A stretch of 64,000 bases of DNA from Bisporella sp. PMI_857 (GCA_021307315.1 JAJSPD010000034.1:62001-126000), one strand, 5' to 3'. Positions 1 to 11,708 are shown, numbered from the stretch's first letter. Made by a program: numbers and translations. Notes: a model not told the origin generated them from the letters alone.

Positions 1-273
1 GTCTGGTCCGAAACGAAGATCGAGTGTTTTGTAGAGCAGGATCTATTGGTCAACATTACTCACCACGAATTGGTTCCAAAGCATGTCTTGCTCAGTCAGG
101 AGGAGAGACGACAGTTGTTGACCAGATATCGCCTAAAAGACACGCAGCTTCCGCGTATTCAAGTTGGTGACCCGGTTGCGAGATATCTGGGCTTGAGACG
201 AGGTCAGGTAGTCAAGATCATCCGGAAGTCTGAAACAGCTGGTCGGTATGCCAGTTACCGACTTTGCGTTTAA
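1..273 (+). CDS. RPB5: RNA polymerase I/II/III subunit RPABC1 (Rpb5), C-terminal part
   Basis: The reading frame is open from base 1 and ends at TAA 271-273, giving about 90 residues of the conserved C-terminal assembly domain of Rpb5, the subunit shared by all three nuclear RNA polymerases. Recognisable family blocks are [26 protein letters not shown] and [18 protein letters not shown], followed by the usual ending SYRLCV. This domain packs against Rpb1 in the lower jaw of the enzyme. The start lies outside the window, so the N-terminal nuclease-like domain and any introns cannot be judged. The identity is clear from the family signature; no oddities are seen in the visible part. Confidence 0.95.
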   Translation, partial: VWSETKIECFVEQDLLVNITHHELVPKHVLLSQEERRQLLTRYRLKDTQLPRIQVGDPVARYLGLRRGQVVKIIRKSETAGRYASYRLCV

Positions 274-845
274 GGAGCGAGGATTTATCACAGAGCTTAG
301 AAAATTATGGCGATTGTATGACATATGGCGTTGGGTGGAGTTGATCAGGGAAAAGCATTAAGGGAGGCGCACAAGGGACTACCAGGGATAGGTCTCTAAT
401 ATATATAGAGGATACCACGCAGTTTGTACTTAGTGCCGAAAAAGCTTCTCACTCTCGTATCTCATTGCGGCATCGCGTTTAAAATTCCAACCGAGTGTAG
501 CTAATAGTAGTTTAGGAATGAAATATAAGGCAATACCCTCGGGATATTGATGGCACATCTCTTATATTAGCGACATTGCATGGCATCTGCGTGTCTTACA
601 CTCTATTCTGAAATAGAGCTCTTAAGTGTAACCTCTTGCTCGAACCATCTCCAGCAGACATACATCCTTTCGTCTCATAATTCTTTTGCTGCATTTCCTT
701 CCCTAAGGAGGCTGCCTATCCAAAACATACTGGTCATGTGATTTCATGGATCAGGAGCTGAAACCGTCTTCCATGGACCTACTCTTATTCCATTTTATGA
801 CAATGTTTGGAAAGAATAGTTAGTGACTTGCGAAATCGATTAATC
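274..845. other. Intergenic stretch, RPB5 to the next gene
   Basis: AT-rich DNA with no reading frame that looks coding. It should hold the 3' end of RPB5 and the promoter of the gene that follows. I see no repeat or RNA gene. Confidence 0.5.
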
Positions 846-2038
846 ATGACGCCGCAACAGGAGCCATGGGAATTATTCATGATTGATGACGAAGACGAGA
901 CACGGAAGTTGAGACATGTCGAACCTTCAGGACAACGCGACAAGAAAGAAACAGAGAGATTGAGACTTGTCGAACTTTTAAAACAACGTGAAGAAGAAAT
1001 AACAAGACTTCAAGAGGAACTATGGCGTCCATATAAGTTACTTTTGATGCAATTAAGGCTTCTAATCTAGAAATCGTGAAGGCAGCGCTTGAAATGGGGA
1101 GTGGGATAAATAGTAATGCAACCAAAAAGAGTTTGCTCACTCAAAAAGCTCCTTCTTATGATGATGAGACAGCGTTAGATGTTGCCCTCACGTGGAGACA
1201 GGATGACATAGCCATATACCTTATTAGTTTAGGAGCAAAGTCAAATTCCACAACCAGTGTGAAAGACAAAATAAGACGGTCATTTAAAAATTTTAAATCA
1301 CAAGCCCTTGTCGAAGCTTTGCTAACGACAGCAAATCTGGTATGTGATTCCAAACTAGTATCTGATTTTATATAACGATATCAATACTAGACCAGTATTT
1401 GTAATAGCCTGAATGCTCCTTTAAACGAATATAACATTCGCTTGAGCAATCGCTTCTGCATTCGCAACCGCCACGGTCCCACAAAGTCGCATATCATATC
1501 TATACTTTTCACGATGCCTTCACGATTGGCTGGGTTGAAATCGATCTTCATATCGGAGGACCAAAAGCGGGAAGAGAAGGTATGCCCCATCTATATCTGT
1601 CTGACGAACCAATGAGTTAATCCTCAAAAACATACATCTGGTGACCTTCCCCCGTCCTACTCTAGTGCATCAGAGACGGCAGACGCGGAAGTAGATTTAG
1701 CGTCCAAGAAAGAGTCGTTCGAGGAGTTGATCACAGCTAAAGAAGCAGAGATTGAAGCTCTCGAAAGAGAGAAGAGAGGTCTTCGTGCCATGCTGGATCT
1801 TGAGAACATCGAGGAGGCACAGCTGGAAAGAGATGAACTCAATCTTGAAATTAGCTTCGCGATTGGCGATGGGAAGTATTATAGATTAGCCGGAGAGAGG
1901 GATAGGCGAAGAAACGAGTCGGAGAGGAAACAGCTAAGGATGAGGAGAATTAATCTGGAATTGAAGAAGAGGTTGGATGAGGTTGAGAAATACCGTAAAA
2001 TGTCACATGTGGCAGAGAAGTTGACCATCAAGACCTGA
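846..2038 (+). CDS. Unrecognised protein with ankyrin-like segment between coiled coils
   Basis: A four-exon model stays in frame: 846-987, 1038-1339, 1391-1579 and about 1676-2038, for roughly 331 residues. Exon 1 is acidic and charged and begins a coiled coil (ETERLRLVELL). Exon 2 reads like an ankyrin repeat (AIKASNLEIVKAALE, then ETALDVALTWRQDDIAIYL). Exon 4 is a long charged coiled coil (KEAEIEALEREKRGLRAML). Intron 2 (1340-1390, GTATGT to CTAG) is the best supported. Intron 1 (988-1037) has a weak donor but repairs an otherwise broken frame, and the acceptor before exon 4 is uncertain. I do not recognise the family. A decayed gene is the main alternative, because splice signals are mediocre and the first exon may not hold the true start. 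Confidence 0.4.
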
Positions 2039-3115
2039 TATTGGTTACTTTGGAGAGGGAATTTTCTAAGACGTATTAAATAGACATTCCGAGCTTGGAT
2101 TATCTGAAGGTGCTCTGAACGTAGCAGAAATAGTGTAATATTTCTATCAAGTGGCTTATACATTTGAATTTCAATTATTCACACAATGATACCTCAAGCC
2201 AAGGTATGAGCTTCACCAGCTCTCGCACAATGTGAGGCGCTAAGTGAATATGGGGCCGGAAGTCTTGCATCATAATACATCTTCCGTAGGTGATGTACTC
2301 AAATCACCCCTCTCAAACTCTAACATCCATCCCTATCTCTCACACATTACTAAAGATTCTCACAAGCATTAGTGCCGCCTCTCGATCTTCTCAACATCAG
2401 GGTCTGCGCAATGTTAAGTCGTTCCAGCCAGCATCGCCTACCCCTTATGTGCTCGCTAAACTCTTGGCAAATTGCTCAATCATAGGAGACCGTATCATAT
2501 TCGTTGGGGAAGGGCATAATTGTCTAGTCGCTTGAAACTGACATAACAAGGTGTTTAGGTCCACCTAGCCACAGTAAGCTCGCGCGTGGCTTTAGTATAT
2601 CAAACATAGCATTCCAAGCACGCTTCATATGTGGTGTAGTCAAGAAGCGAGTGCCTTTTTCGGGACGAATTCAAGCCGCCGATGCAAATTCATGACAATT
2701 AAGCACAAATACAAGCAAAGCTGAGAACCCAGCATCGAGCGTCTATACACGATCGGTGACTAACTGGAAGCAAGACTTCTGCTGACAGTCATATAGCAGA
2801 TGATGACTGTCACCACTTCTCCTTTCCAACACAAGGACCATTGACTTTAATATGTGCAAGTTCCCGAATCACTGGTAATTCTCCAGAGGTAGCAAATATC
2901 CAATTTTTAAGGACGAGCTCATCATACTCCGGCAGGTCTACTCCCGGACGCCGGTAAGATTTAAAATGCAAGACTTCGTTTTGACTGTAGCTGAATTCGT
3001 TTCTTTGCTACCGGACCCAGATGGCTACATCATATTCGGGAAAGAGTACGACAGGCAATTGACGCAAGTGCAGCAGAGCCCGCCCGAGCTTCATTCTATG
3101 GCAACGGTGAGAAAT
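2039..3115. other. Intergenic stretch with one short hairpin
   Basis: No convincing gene. The only structure noticed is a perfect 10-bp inverted repeat with a 10-nt loop at 2783-2812 (TGACAGTCAT and its complement). Confidence 0.45.
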
Positions 3116-3731
3116 GGGTTCCAATACACGTACCCCACCAAGCCTGTAAAACACAGCATGACCAGCCCTAAAACACAGCCTGTGAACACAGCGCAACTAG
3201 CCTGTACACACGCGATTACAGGCCTGTAAAGTGTTTAACATATTTGTAAAGACCCGTAAATAATACTTTTTCTTTTTTTCTTTTTTTAGCAACATATTTT
3301 ATAATAATGCTGTTTTGCTCAAGATTTAATTAACTTGTAAATGTCACGAAGCCAAATCCTGAAGCCTGTAAAGGCGGCTAGGTGGTTCTATTACAAGAAT
3401 ACTAAACCAAGGAGGAAAGGTGGAATCATCAGCTAGGTCACATAATCTAAGATCGTGACAGTAAAACTGGTTTTAAGAACAATATGTAGTTTTAGTAATA
3501 GTAGCATGCAAGAAAAGTCGGCAGTTAAAAGTAGGACTAGTAATACTAATACTAATACTAATAGAAACTTTAATACTAACAGTACATTTTTAAAAGAATG
3601 CAGGAGCATAAGTATACGGGCAAAAAAACAAAGTTATTCAAGCTTTAGTTGTATTACAGGCTGGTCGCAGTGTGTTTTAGAGCTAGTCATGCAGTGTTTT
3701 ACAGGCCCCGGGGGTAGGTGTACCTGGACCC
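3116..3731. mobile_element. MITE-like element with terminal inverted repeats
   Basis: A 35-bp block at 3143-3177 is repeated in inverted orientation at 3671-3705 with three mismatches; both begin CCTGTAAAACAC reading inward. Looser similarity continues outward to about 3116 on the left and 3731 on the right (GGGT..CC ends and a TACAC.TACCCC block). Inside, CCTGTAAA-type motifs recur near 3178, 3200, 3222, 3250 and 3364, with inverted copies near 3650 and 3695, like the subterminal repeats of hAT-type elements. No transposase is encoded, so this would be a non-autonomous element. Exact ends and target-site duplication are not clear, and no second copy is present in the window. Confidence 0.6.
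3537..3562. repeat. TAATAC-type microsatellite inside the MITE-like element
   Basis: About four tandem copies of a six-base TAATAC/ACTAAT unit in an AT-rich interior segment. Confidence 0.7.
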
Positions 3732-3735
3732 AGTC

Positions 3736-4230
3736 GACAACGGCTCGTTGCAGACGATGCATTCAAGGGAATCTATGACATCCCACATCCTGGGTGCACG
3801 ACGAGAAGTTGTGTACAACAAGATCACACCAAGATACTAAATAGCCAAGGGCTTTTAATGTTAATTGGTCGAAGGGACGGGATTAAGCTTGAGCATAGCT
3901 TCAAATAGGGAAGAGATTGGGAAGGTACATCTGATCGTAGTTACAAGGCAAAACACGACAGAAACAGGAACGAACGCCTTCTCCTCAATCTAGTCCAAAT
4001 TAAAGTTTTCTCTAGGTTCTCTCTCCCAAGTTCTATCTTCTACATTCTAACGATCTTTTCTTCTGGTATGATCAAGCGATACTATAATCAGGTTCAAACT
4101 TAATTACAATAGCAACAATCACGATCCTTGATGATTAGCAAGTGATTCGGACCCATTTCGCAGGGTATAAATCGGCTTCGGAAACCTATACGTGCTCTTT
4201 CTTTTCTAACCAAATAGCAAAGTTGAAAGT
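3736..4230. promoter_or_regulatory. Upstream region of the glycosyltransferase
   Basis: No gene seen. A pyrimidine-rich stretch near 3985-4035 and a TATA-like GTATAAAT near 4164 precede the start at 4231, consistent with a promoter. This is inferred from position and composition only. Confidence 0.4.
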
Positions 4231-5592
4231 ATGGGTTCTTACGCCGCACCAACTAAACCGGCCCATATCGCGATAGGAGGTCTTCCCTTGATATCCCATA
4301 TCACACCCTTGCTCAACATAGCCCAGCACCTTGTCCATCGTGGTTGGGATGTGAGTTTCATTTCCACCGAGTCATTTCGGCACAAAATCGAAGAAATCGG
4401 TGCAACATTAGTGCCAATACCTGGTTGGGAATCTTTTGACGATGCTGCATTGTGGGGCTTTTTGAAAAACGGATGCGATCCCCTCCTGACCGAAACAAGC
4501 ACACTGGTAGACAAGTTCTGGATCCTGTTCGCCCTCGGAATATTGCCTGCATCTCATGCCGCACTCCAAAGCATTCTTGCAACTCATTCAGACACGCCTG
4601 TCGTTGTGCTAAACGATCCATTGCTCTATGTAGCTACACCAAGTCAGCTCGGTGCACCAGGTCTAAAGCCGGCAGGAGTAATTTCTATTGGCATAATTCC
4701 ATTACAAATGCATAGTATCGATACAACTCCGCCCTGGCAAGGTTCAGTGCTGAACTGTTCTGAAGAAGGACGGAAACGAAATGTTGAGCTGAACAAGATC
4801 GATCTCGAACGTCTTCTTCCCCAAAGACAGCGCTACCATGAGATTCTGAAGGAGCTGGGAGCGACAATAGAGACACCACATATTCCCCTTAATGCAGTAT
4901 ATGCACTAGCAGACATTCATCTTCAGTTATCACCACCAAGCTTGGAATATCCTCGAAGCGATGGACCGGCTGACTTGCGATATACGGGAGGTCTTCCTCG
5001 GCGTAATGCTTCAAAAATAGCGACAGACGAGTTGCCAAGCTGGTGGGACGAAGTCATCCTAAACGATGAGAAGAAGCGAATAATCGCTGTTTCGCAAGGC
5101 TCTGTAGCACATGACTACAGCGGTCTGGTGATTCCTACTTTAGCAGGATTAGGAGTGCGCAACGATCTTCTTGTCGTTGTAGCACTAGGTAAAAAGGGTG
5201 CAGTTCTGCCACCGTCAACAGCGGTTCCCGAAAATGCGCGTATTGCTGACTGGATCCCGTTCGACGATTTATTGGCCCACTCCGATATCTTCATCACCAA
5301 TGGTGGATATGGCAGTTTTCAGAATGCAATCGCAAGAGGGGTTCCATTGGTTATAGCTCCCATCGACTTCGCGGACAAGAGAGATATAGCCGCACGCGTG
5401 ACTTGGTCAGGAGTTGGAGTCAATCTTGGACTGGGAATTCCATCAGGGGAGAAAGTCTTGGGGGCGGTGAATGAAGTGTTGAGGGACTCTAAGTACAGAG
5501 AAAACGTTAACAAGGTCAAGGACGAGATTGCGGGATACGACCCTATTGAAGTTGTGGAAACAGCTGTGATAGATGTGGTGAGGATCGAATAG
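4231..5592 (+). CDS. UDP-glycosyltransferase-like protein (GT1 family)
   Basis: An uninterrupted 453-residue frame with the two-domain layout of GT1 glycosyltransferases, which move a sugar from a UDP-sugar to a small hydrophobic acceptor. The N-terminal domain opens with GGLPLISHITPLLNIAQHL, where the histidine falls at the usual catalytic-base position (about residue 23). The C-terminal donor-binding domain holds AVSQGS, then DWIPFDDLLAHSDIFI, NGGYGSFQNAIARGVPLV and APIDFADKRDIAARV, close in style to macrolide-type transferases. No signal peptide or C-terminal membrane anchor is seen, so it is probably cytosolic. It has no intron although most neighbours do, and it sits next to the MITE-like element. 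Substrate cannot be told from the sequence; sterol, lipid or secondary-metabolite acceptors are all possible. Confidence 0.85.
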   Translation: MGSYAAPTKPAHIAIGGLPLISHITPLLNIAQHLVHRGWDVSFISTESFRHKIEEIGATLVPIPGWESFDDAALWGFLKNGCDPLLTETSTLVDKFWILFALGILPASHAALQSILATHSDTPVVVLNDPLLYVATPSQLGAPGLKPAGVISIGIIPLQMHSIDTTPPWQGSVLNCSEEGRKRNVELNKIDLERLLPQRQRYHEILKELGATIETPHIPLNAVYALADIHLQLSPPSLEYPRSDGPADLRYTGGLPRRNASKIATDELPSWWDEVILNDEKKRIIAVSQGSVAHDYSGLVIPTLAGLGVRNDLLVVVALGKKGAVLPPSTAVPENARIADWIPFDDLLAHSDIFITNGGYGSFQNAIARGVPLVIAPIDFADKRDIAARVTWSGVGVNLGLGIPSGEKVLGAVNEVLRDSKYRENVNKVKDEIAGYDPIEVVETAVIDVVRIE

Positions 5593-5891
5593 ATATGCCG
5601 AAATGATCATCAGGCATAGGCAGAACGTTTTCATACTCAAGTTGATGCCATTCCGGGCGAGCTAAGCTAGCACGACCATTGACATCATGGCATGCAGCCT
5701 CATGTTTCCCGAACTCGCAGCATATATTAGTTAATAGGATGCTTGTTATGGTTGCCGTATATTAACGTGGACAAACAAGCTTTAGAGATCTAGTATTAGA
5801 GACTCGTGAAATATAACACCTCGCTGCATTCATTCAATGCTTGCGATCTATCCTTCAGATCGGATAGCTCGATAATTGGGTATCTTTCACC

Positions 5892-6956
5892 TCATAGAGC
5901 GGCTTCTACATGGGATGTAGTCGCAAAAATTGGGTTCAAGACTTTTGCAATACTTTCAGCGGTTGTGAACAATACACCTATATATGATCAATTTCTGCAG
6001 CAAAAGCACAGATCGGGCGTGGCACTCACCTCCACTGAGCACTGTCCTTCCTAACCTCATTATCGTGCCGCGCCAGAATCCCCGGATTCCATCATCCTTA
6101 ATAATGCTTGAAATAGCTTCCATAGTAGTTGTAGCTCTAGCAGATTGCGATCTCGTTTTGATACAATCGAATGGCTGCGTACAAAGGGTTGTAATAACGC
6201 CAGCAGCTGATCCATTAATGAAGTTCATGGCAGTGTTTTGAGGAATATTATTAACTTCTTGGAAATCTTTAATGATATTATACGATCCCATACGAAAACT
6301 GGTAGCTGTCGCTTGCTTCAACGTTGTTCCTACGAAACCACGATATATTCCAATCATGCCATCCTCTCGCAGTATCAATTTGATGCAATGAAGGGTGGAT
6401 TGATAACGGTGTGCATTCCGCGCATCATCAATTAATGCTGTCTTTATACGCTCGGTAGGCGTTACGGCAAAAATACTTGCAACAACACCAGCAGCCATCC
6501 CACTCAACATGTTCCTGCCAGGACTCAAGGTGCCTGTATGAGGATCCTTGAACGCATTTTTTACTGTGTCAAAGGACAAGAAACGCACTGCGTCCTTGGC
6601 GACACTCCCAACAACCAATGCACCGCACCCTTTATATAGGGCTCTAAAACCCTCCTTCTTATAGACCTGGGAGACGATTCGAAATGGGTTCCGCGGGGGT
6701 TTCGAGCCAGGCTCACTGTGTAGTTGAACACGAGTCTTGACAAATTCGAAGGGATATGTAACAGCAGCTTCTATTCCACCCGCAATACCCCCTGAGATCA
6801 AGGACCTGCAATGACATTAGGCATTAATAGTTGGTAATTTGGAAGGAGGTTTTGCGAATTTCATTTTGATTATGGGATATTTCTTTGCAAATAAGCCCCC
6901 CATGGTATAGAAAGTACTTACACAATCGGAGGTGTGTTCTTGTCTCTTACCACCAT
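5892..6956 (-). CDS. CTP1: Mitochondrial citrate/tricarboxylate carrier
   Basis: Three exons read as 6956-6922, 6805-6030 and 5977-5892, giving 298 residues, the normal length of this carrier. It belongs to the mitochondrial carrier family (SLC25) and exchanges matrix citrate for cytosolic malate or other tricarboxylates across the inner membrane. Three repeats are visible with PX[DE]XX[KR] signatures: PFEFVK, PTERIK and PFDCIK. The ISGGIAGGIEAAVTYPFEF block and SFRMGSYN are typical of the citrate carrier rather than other members. Exon 1 encodes only MVVRDKNTPPIV and is joined by a GTAAGT donor; the last intron is needed to reach the C-terminal end GVLFTTAESIAKVLNP. It is transcribed divergently from the hydrolase gene at 7443 and converges on the glycosyltransferase. 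Confidence 0.92.
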
Positions 6957-7442
6957 GGTCAATGTCTTGGGAGAATAAAAGTACAAGAATATCGAATACA
7001 GTAAGTTGTGAAATTGTGGTCAAGCATCCTCTTTGTTGATCAATATTTAGATCCACACTTTGGCGATGCACTAGTAATGTTTTGGTAAGCACAATGTTAA
7101 GCTTCTGCGCTGCCTTTAACCCCACACTGCCAGTCCTAAAAGTGGACTACTGTAAGTTGGGTTTGATAGCAGTACTGAACATCGGTGCGCAGATTTCAAT
7201 ACAAGTTTTGGATCTTAAAGATATAAAGGAGACATGGCGGAAAGACGATACAAGATAATCGCTGTTCATGCTACGCAATAGCAGAGATATTCTGCCTGAT
7301 GACCTGACGACTCCGTATTCCTCCGTATTCTTATATAACCGAGTCTTTCTCCCGTACTAAACCGCTTCCTACTAGCTATTAAAAGGCATTGTAAGGTAGA
7401 ATCATTCGCACCGCGCATAAGCAACATGTTTTTATATCCACC
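6957..7442. promoter_or_regulatory. Divergent promoter region, CTP1 and hydrolase
   Basis: The 486 bases separate two divergent starts and hold no coding-like frame. A near-tandem duplication of TCCGTATTC lies around 7311-7330. No specific regulator site could be assigned. Confidence 0.4.
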
Positions 7443-8539
7443 ATGTCTATATTATCGTACTTGAGAGCGTATTTTTTTCGGTTGTTCGCCAATTTCACAA
7501 CGACTAATAAGCTAGTCAGCCCTCCGGCAGCACTTACAGAGGAACCTACAAGGTCGTATTTCCGTCTGGACAACGACAGTTCGGACACCCTTGCCCTTCC
7601 AGATGGACGAAAGCTGGGTTATGCACAGTATGGCTCGCAGACAGGGCGGCCTATCCTTCTTCTACATGGCATTCCGGGCTCTCGCATAGACGGTGCTTTT
7701 TTTGACGAGTTAGCCCAGAAAGTAAACGCCCGTATTATTACTGCGGATAGACCTGGTCTAGGTTGGAGCTCACCACATCCGGGTCGAACACTCCTTGATC
7801 ATCCAAAAGACTTAGAACACCTTGCGAAGCATCTCGGACTAGAAGAGTACAGTGTATTGGTACGAGGCATATGTTACTCTTGAATGTCTTAGACCTTTTG
7901 CTAACAGTGCATATTGGATAGGGAGTATCCGGAGGTGGGCCATATGCACTTGCTTGTGCGGTATCGTTACCTCGCGAAAAGCTCAAGTGTGTTTCGATCG
8001 TGTGCGGCCTGGGGCCGCCTGAAGTCGGTATGAGTGGAACGAATTTTTGGAACTGGATTGGATTCTCAGGGGGGTTTCGCTATTCCCCGGTATTCATCGC
8101 CAGATGGTATTGGCAACAACAACCGGAAGGACGCTTGGACCTAACTGACGAAGAGCGTCTTGAGCTTCTGTTGCAACGTGTGTCAAAATCCTTGGCAACG
8201 GCTCATGAGAAGGACCTTAAGATTTTGAAAGATGAAGGTTTTCACCGATTCGTTTTGCGAACGACTCGGGAATGCCTGGTGCAAGGGCTTGAAGGGTGGC
8301 TGCAGGATGGCAAGTTGATGTGCATGGATCATGGTTTTCGAATAGAAGACATTCGTCCCGACCTACCTGTGCATCTGTGGTACGGGAAGTTCGATACTAA
8401 CGTTCCTCTCAGTCATGGTGAGCATATAGCCGCGCGGTTGGGTGGTAGAGCGCATTTCAGAGTGGAGAATGAGACACACGCAAGCCTTGAAATAAACTGG
8501 CAGGAAGAGATATTGAAAGAATTGGTTAGGAACACATAA
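7443..8539 (+). CDS. Alpha/beta hydrolase
   Basis: Two exons, 7443-7859 and 7922-8539, give 344 residues; the 62-nt intron begins GTACGA and ends GGATAG. The fold is shown by the oxyanion block LLHGIPGSR (about residues 72-80), the nucleophile elbow GVSGGGPYALA with serine near 142, an acid in WYGKFDTNVP near 297 and a histidine in ENETHASLE near 325. The intron falls just before the nucleophile elbow. The N-terminus has a hydrophobic stretch after LRAYFFRLFANF that could be a weak membrane or mitochondrial signal. Such proteins hydrolyse esters, epoxides or peptides, and the substrate cannot be predicted. The closest look is the proline-iminopeptidase/epoxide-hydrolase side of the superfamily. 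Confidence 0.85.
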
Positions 8540-11500
8540 GGCTTAGATCAAGTCTGTTATAGATTTTAGTGTTGAGGGAATCGCATCTCAGTCAAGTTTA
8601 GCACTTGAGCTAGCCAATGTACAATAGATATCGCCACACCAATTTATAGGAATAAACCGCGAGAGAAGATGCTTGCTAGCCACAACTCGAATAATCGAAA
8701 TTATCTTCTGTTGCTTCAAGCGACTTGCCAGAAAGTGAGCTCGTAGACTCGACCACAAGCAGCTGTGCCTTGAAATAGAGAGAGTAAAGTGTTGTGGGCT
8801 TGGTTGTGCTTTTAGTCAGCCGAATTGGTCGCTATCAAACTAGACTTATAGAAAGCATAATGTCGGCAAAAGCGGCATCAGCATCTAGCAACTAGGCTAG
8901 CCAGAAATAGTACTAGTGCATCGGCAAAAGTTTTGGTTCAAACATAAAGACTGAGAGTTTGGCCGACTGTTTTCGCATTCTACTGTAGTGGAAAGAACAA
9001 AATAAATTTAAAATATCAAAACAAGGGCAAGGCAAATGAGAGGTTAGCTTCAAAGTGTGTTGGTGTGACTTTGACGTTGCCGGGAATGCCGAACCATCGG
9101 ACCTCGGCTCGGCTAAGGCTTCGGATAAGCTACATTGTCAGACGTGAAATATTGCCGATGGAAAAAGCGTGTCGTTTAACCTAGATCATTTACACTGCAC
9201 AAATTCGACATTGAGGCATACTCATTCTTTTATCTTAGTAGTGTAAATATTGGAACATGAAAATCCCAATTCTAGAAGACCAGTGTTAGTTCCTTGAAAC
9301 GAAAAATAATGTTCACATAGATATAGCATCGAACTACTGGGACGAAACTCATTCCAAAGCAGTAGCAAAAGATGAGTATCCGATAACTCGGAGTTTTTGT
9401 CCCAAATATTTAGCAGTGAAGTGACCGGGCAAACAACGGACATATCTGGTAAAAGGCAAGAGGTGAATCCGATATGTTTTGTCCCACTCCAGCAAAACGA
9501 AATTGCTTAAGCAAATATATGAAGCCTCCTGGAAAACACAAGAGCACAGCCAATAATAACACTCGTTGCGTTAGATAATGCTTGTCGTGAATAAACATGC
9601 AAGTTTTTACCGTACACAAACAATTTCATTAAACAAAATATAAGGTCCAACTCTACAATATCTCCTGCCCATCTAAAATCGATGGAATTCAATTGCTTGA
9701 GCTAATATAAGCAATCATAAGGCAATTCCTCCGAAGGTTTTCGACCAAAAAGGCCTTATCTGTTTAATTTCGTAAGCTCTCTGGATTTAGGTTGGGGAAC
9801 TCGCAACCTGTTAATGCATAATGTATGATACTCCTGGATTATCAAATCTACCCAGACTCTCAAGTACAGGCATCCACCACGAGGAACTTCTCCCAATAAT
9901 CAGAATTGTCTCGACTGTAATCGGAACCCACCACTAATGGTGGCTTAGAGTATTCATCACACCAGGAACAGGTCTGATACATATTCAGTAACTAGATATT
10001 CTCTAGAACACCGGATTTGATTCCCTATCCGCCCTGTTCGGGGCAATTTTACACACATGGTACTTATAATAATCTTCGTGTGGATCCATAAATCCATTGC
10101 TGTTGAAATACACGCTTCTAAAGTCATTTAATATGCCACCTTTTAGGTACCATCCTTCGTTGACAGCGGGCAGACACCCGGGCCAGGCTCAAGAGTGACC
10201 AAAACCTCACGTCTCTTGGACGCTTCTGGAAGGGCAATCGCATCAGGTGTTATAGAATCAGATCACTATTGGCTCACCATGAATGCAAGGTAGATGTTGC
10301 TTCAACGGTCCGTATATATAGGGTCGGCATCGCCCATTTACACGTACAACTTTTGACTAGCCGAAAGTGCGCTGGGAGTACAAAATGTGATAGTACGGTA
10401 TTACCAGAGGACATCCCAATTGTACGAGGAAGGGTTGTTGATGCCGTCGCAGCCTCGGGACTTGTTTCTATGAAATAATAGGAATAGACTTGGACATATA
10501 TTCTGTGGTGGTAATTCGGATCAGCGAGAATTGGATTGTGAGGACGCCCGAGGAAGTGCAAGTATGGTGACGAATAGCGATCGGAATACCACTATTGTTA
10601 TGAGCTGCTGTTTAAACAACCATGAGCCAGAGTCTCCATGACATGAATGGCGCGTCAACGGCGAGCAAACCCTCCTTATAATATCGACCAGAAAGTCTTC
10701 AAATTGAGAGGCGTAACGCCATTCCGAACCAGCGCCTATCTCTCCGAAGCCAACTAAGCGAGATATTCAAGCCATCTCTGGCGACCAGATGCTTATATGG
10801 CGCCCAGGAGTCTCTCCATACGTATAGAATTCAGCCGCTGCTTGCCAAGTCATAAAATAACATTTCCATGAAATAGTTAATATGGTATTCAAAGAGATGA
10901 ACTAACTCAGGTGACATACTCTAAAAGGAATATTTGCACACCCACATGTGATCTGCGTACTCAACAACTTCAAATGCCACTTGAGAGAATCTGTCTTCCA
11001 GAATAGGGCATTTGTATTCTAAGCATCCTATCGCAGGAAGGTGCATAGAACAAGTTGAAATATGACTTCACCAAACAGAGAAATGAATAGAAAAGTGAAT
11101 AAAAAGAACATCATGTATTATCGAAAGAAATTTCAAGGAAGAAAAGTATTGGCATAAAGTTCTAAATATATCTGCTAATTTTATAAAAATCTAGGGTAAA
11201 AAGGGTCTCATTAAGGCAAATTATCTGCCAGATGTCTGGGTATATGTTTTGCATCTATGTAGTCAAATTAGCTGTAAGGTCTTTGTGGACATCTGACTAC
11301 TGATTTTACCTTTTTGGCACCCAACTATTAGGATTTTGAACCCCTTCATTGCTTGCGTCGTAACCATCATTGTCACAATATCCTTTTATTTCATCGCGTT
11401 TCACTTATGACATAGTGACAGCGGGACTGTAGAATCTGCAGTAACATATCTGAGGAATCGCAGACGTATCGACTGTCTACAATTTTACCGATCCATCAAT

Positions 11501-11708
11501 GTCACCCGATGTACAACGTGGAAGAAATGCCCAGAGGAAATTCTGTCAAAAACTTCCGCGTGAGGAGATATGGTACAGGAAAGGAGCCGTTCAGGAATTC
11601 ATCAGTCATGAAGAGACAAATGCTGTAGGAAGTTTGCAGTTATAGGTGTCGTACTTTATGGACGGCCCGTCCGGCAGCGAGCGTAAGTCGACTGGGGATA
11701 CATCCATT
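8540..11708. other. Gene-poor region with decayed coding-like stretches
   Basis: No intact gene. On the minus strand, open stretches of 40-80 codons that look like former protein occur between about 10860 and 9790, in changing frames and broken by stops. Examples are LASEIGAGSEWRYASQFEDF near 10720, NEGWYLKGGILNDF followed by NGFMDPHEDYYKYHV near 10160-10050, and SDYSRDNSDYWEKFLVV near 9910. I do not recognise the parent family. The rest is AT-rich and featureless. Confidence 0.4.

Noticed and set aside
3140..3260. CRISPR-like array from the repeated CCTGTAAA motifs
   Set aside because: Units are short, irregularly spaced and in both orientations, in a eukaryotic genome; they fit transposon subterminal repeats.
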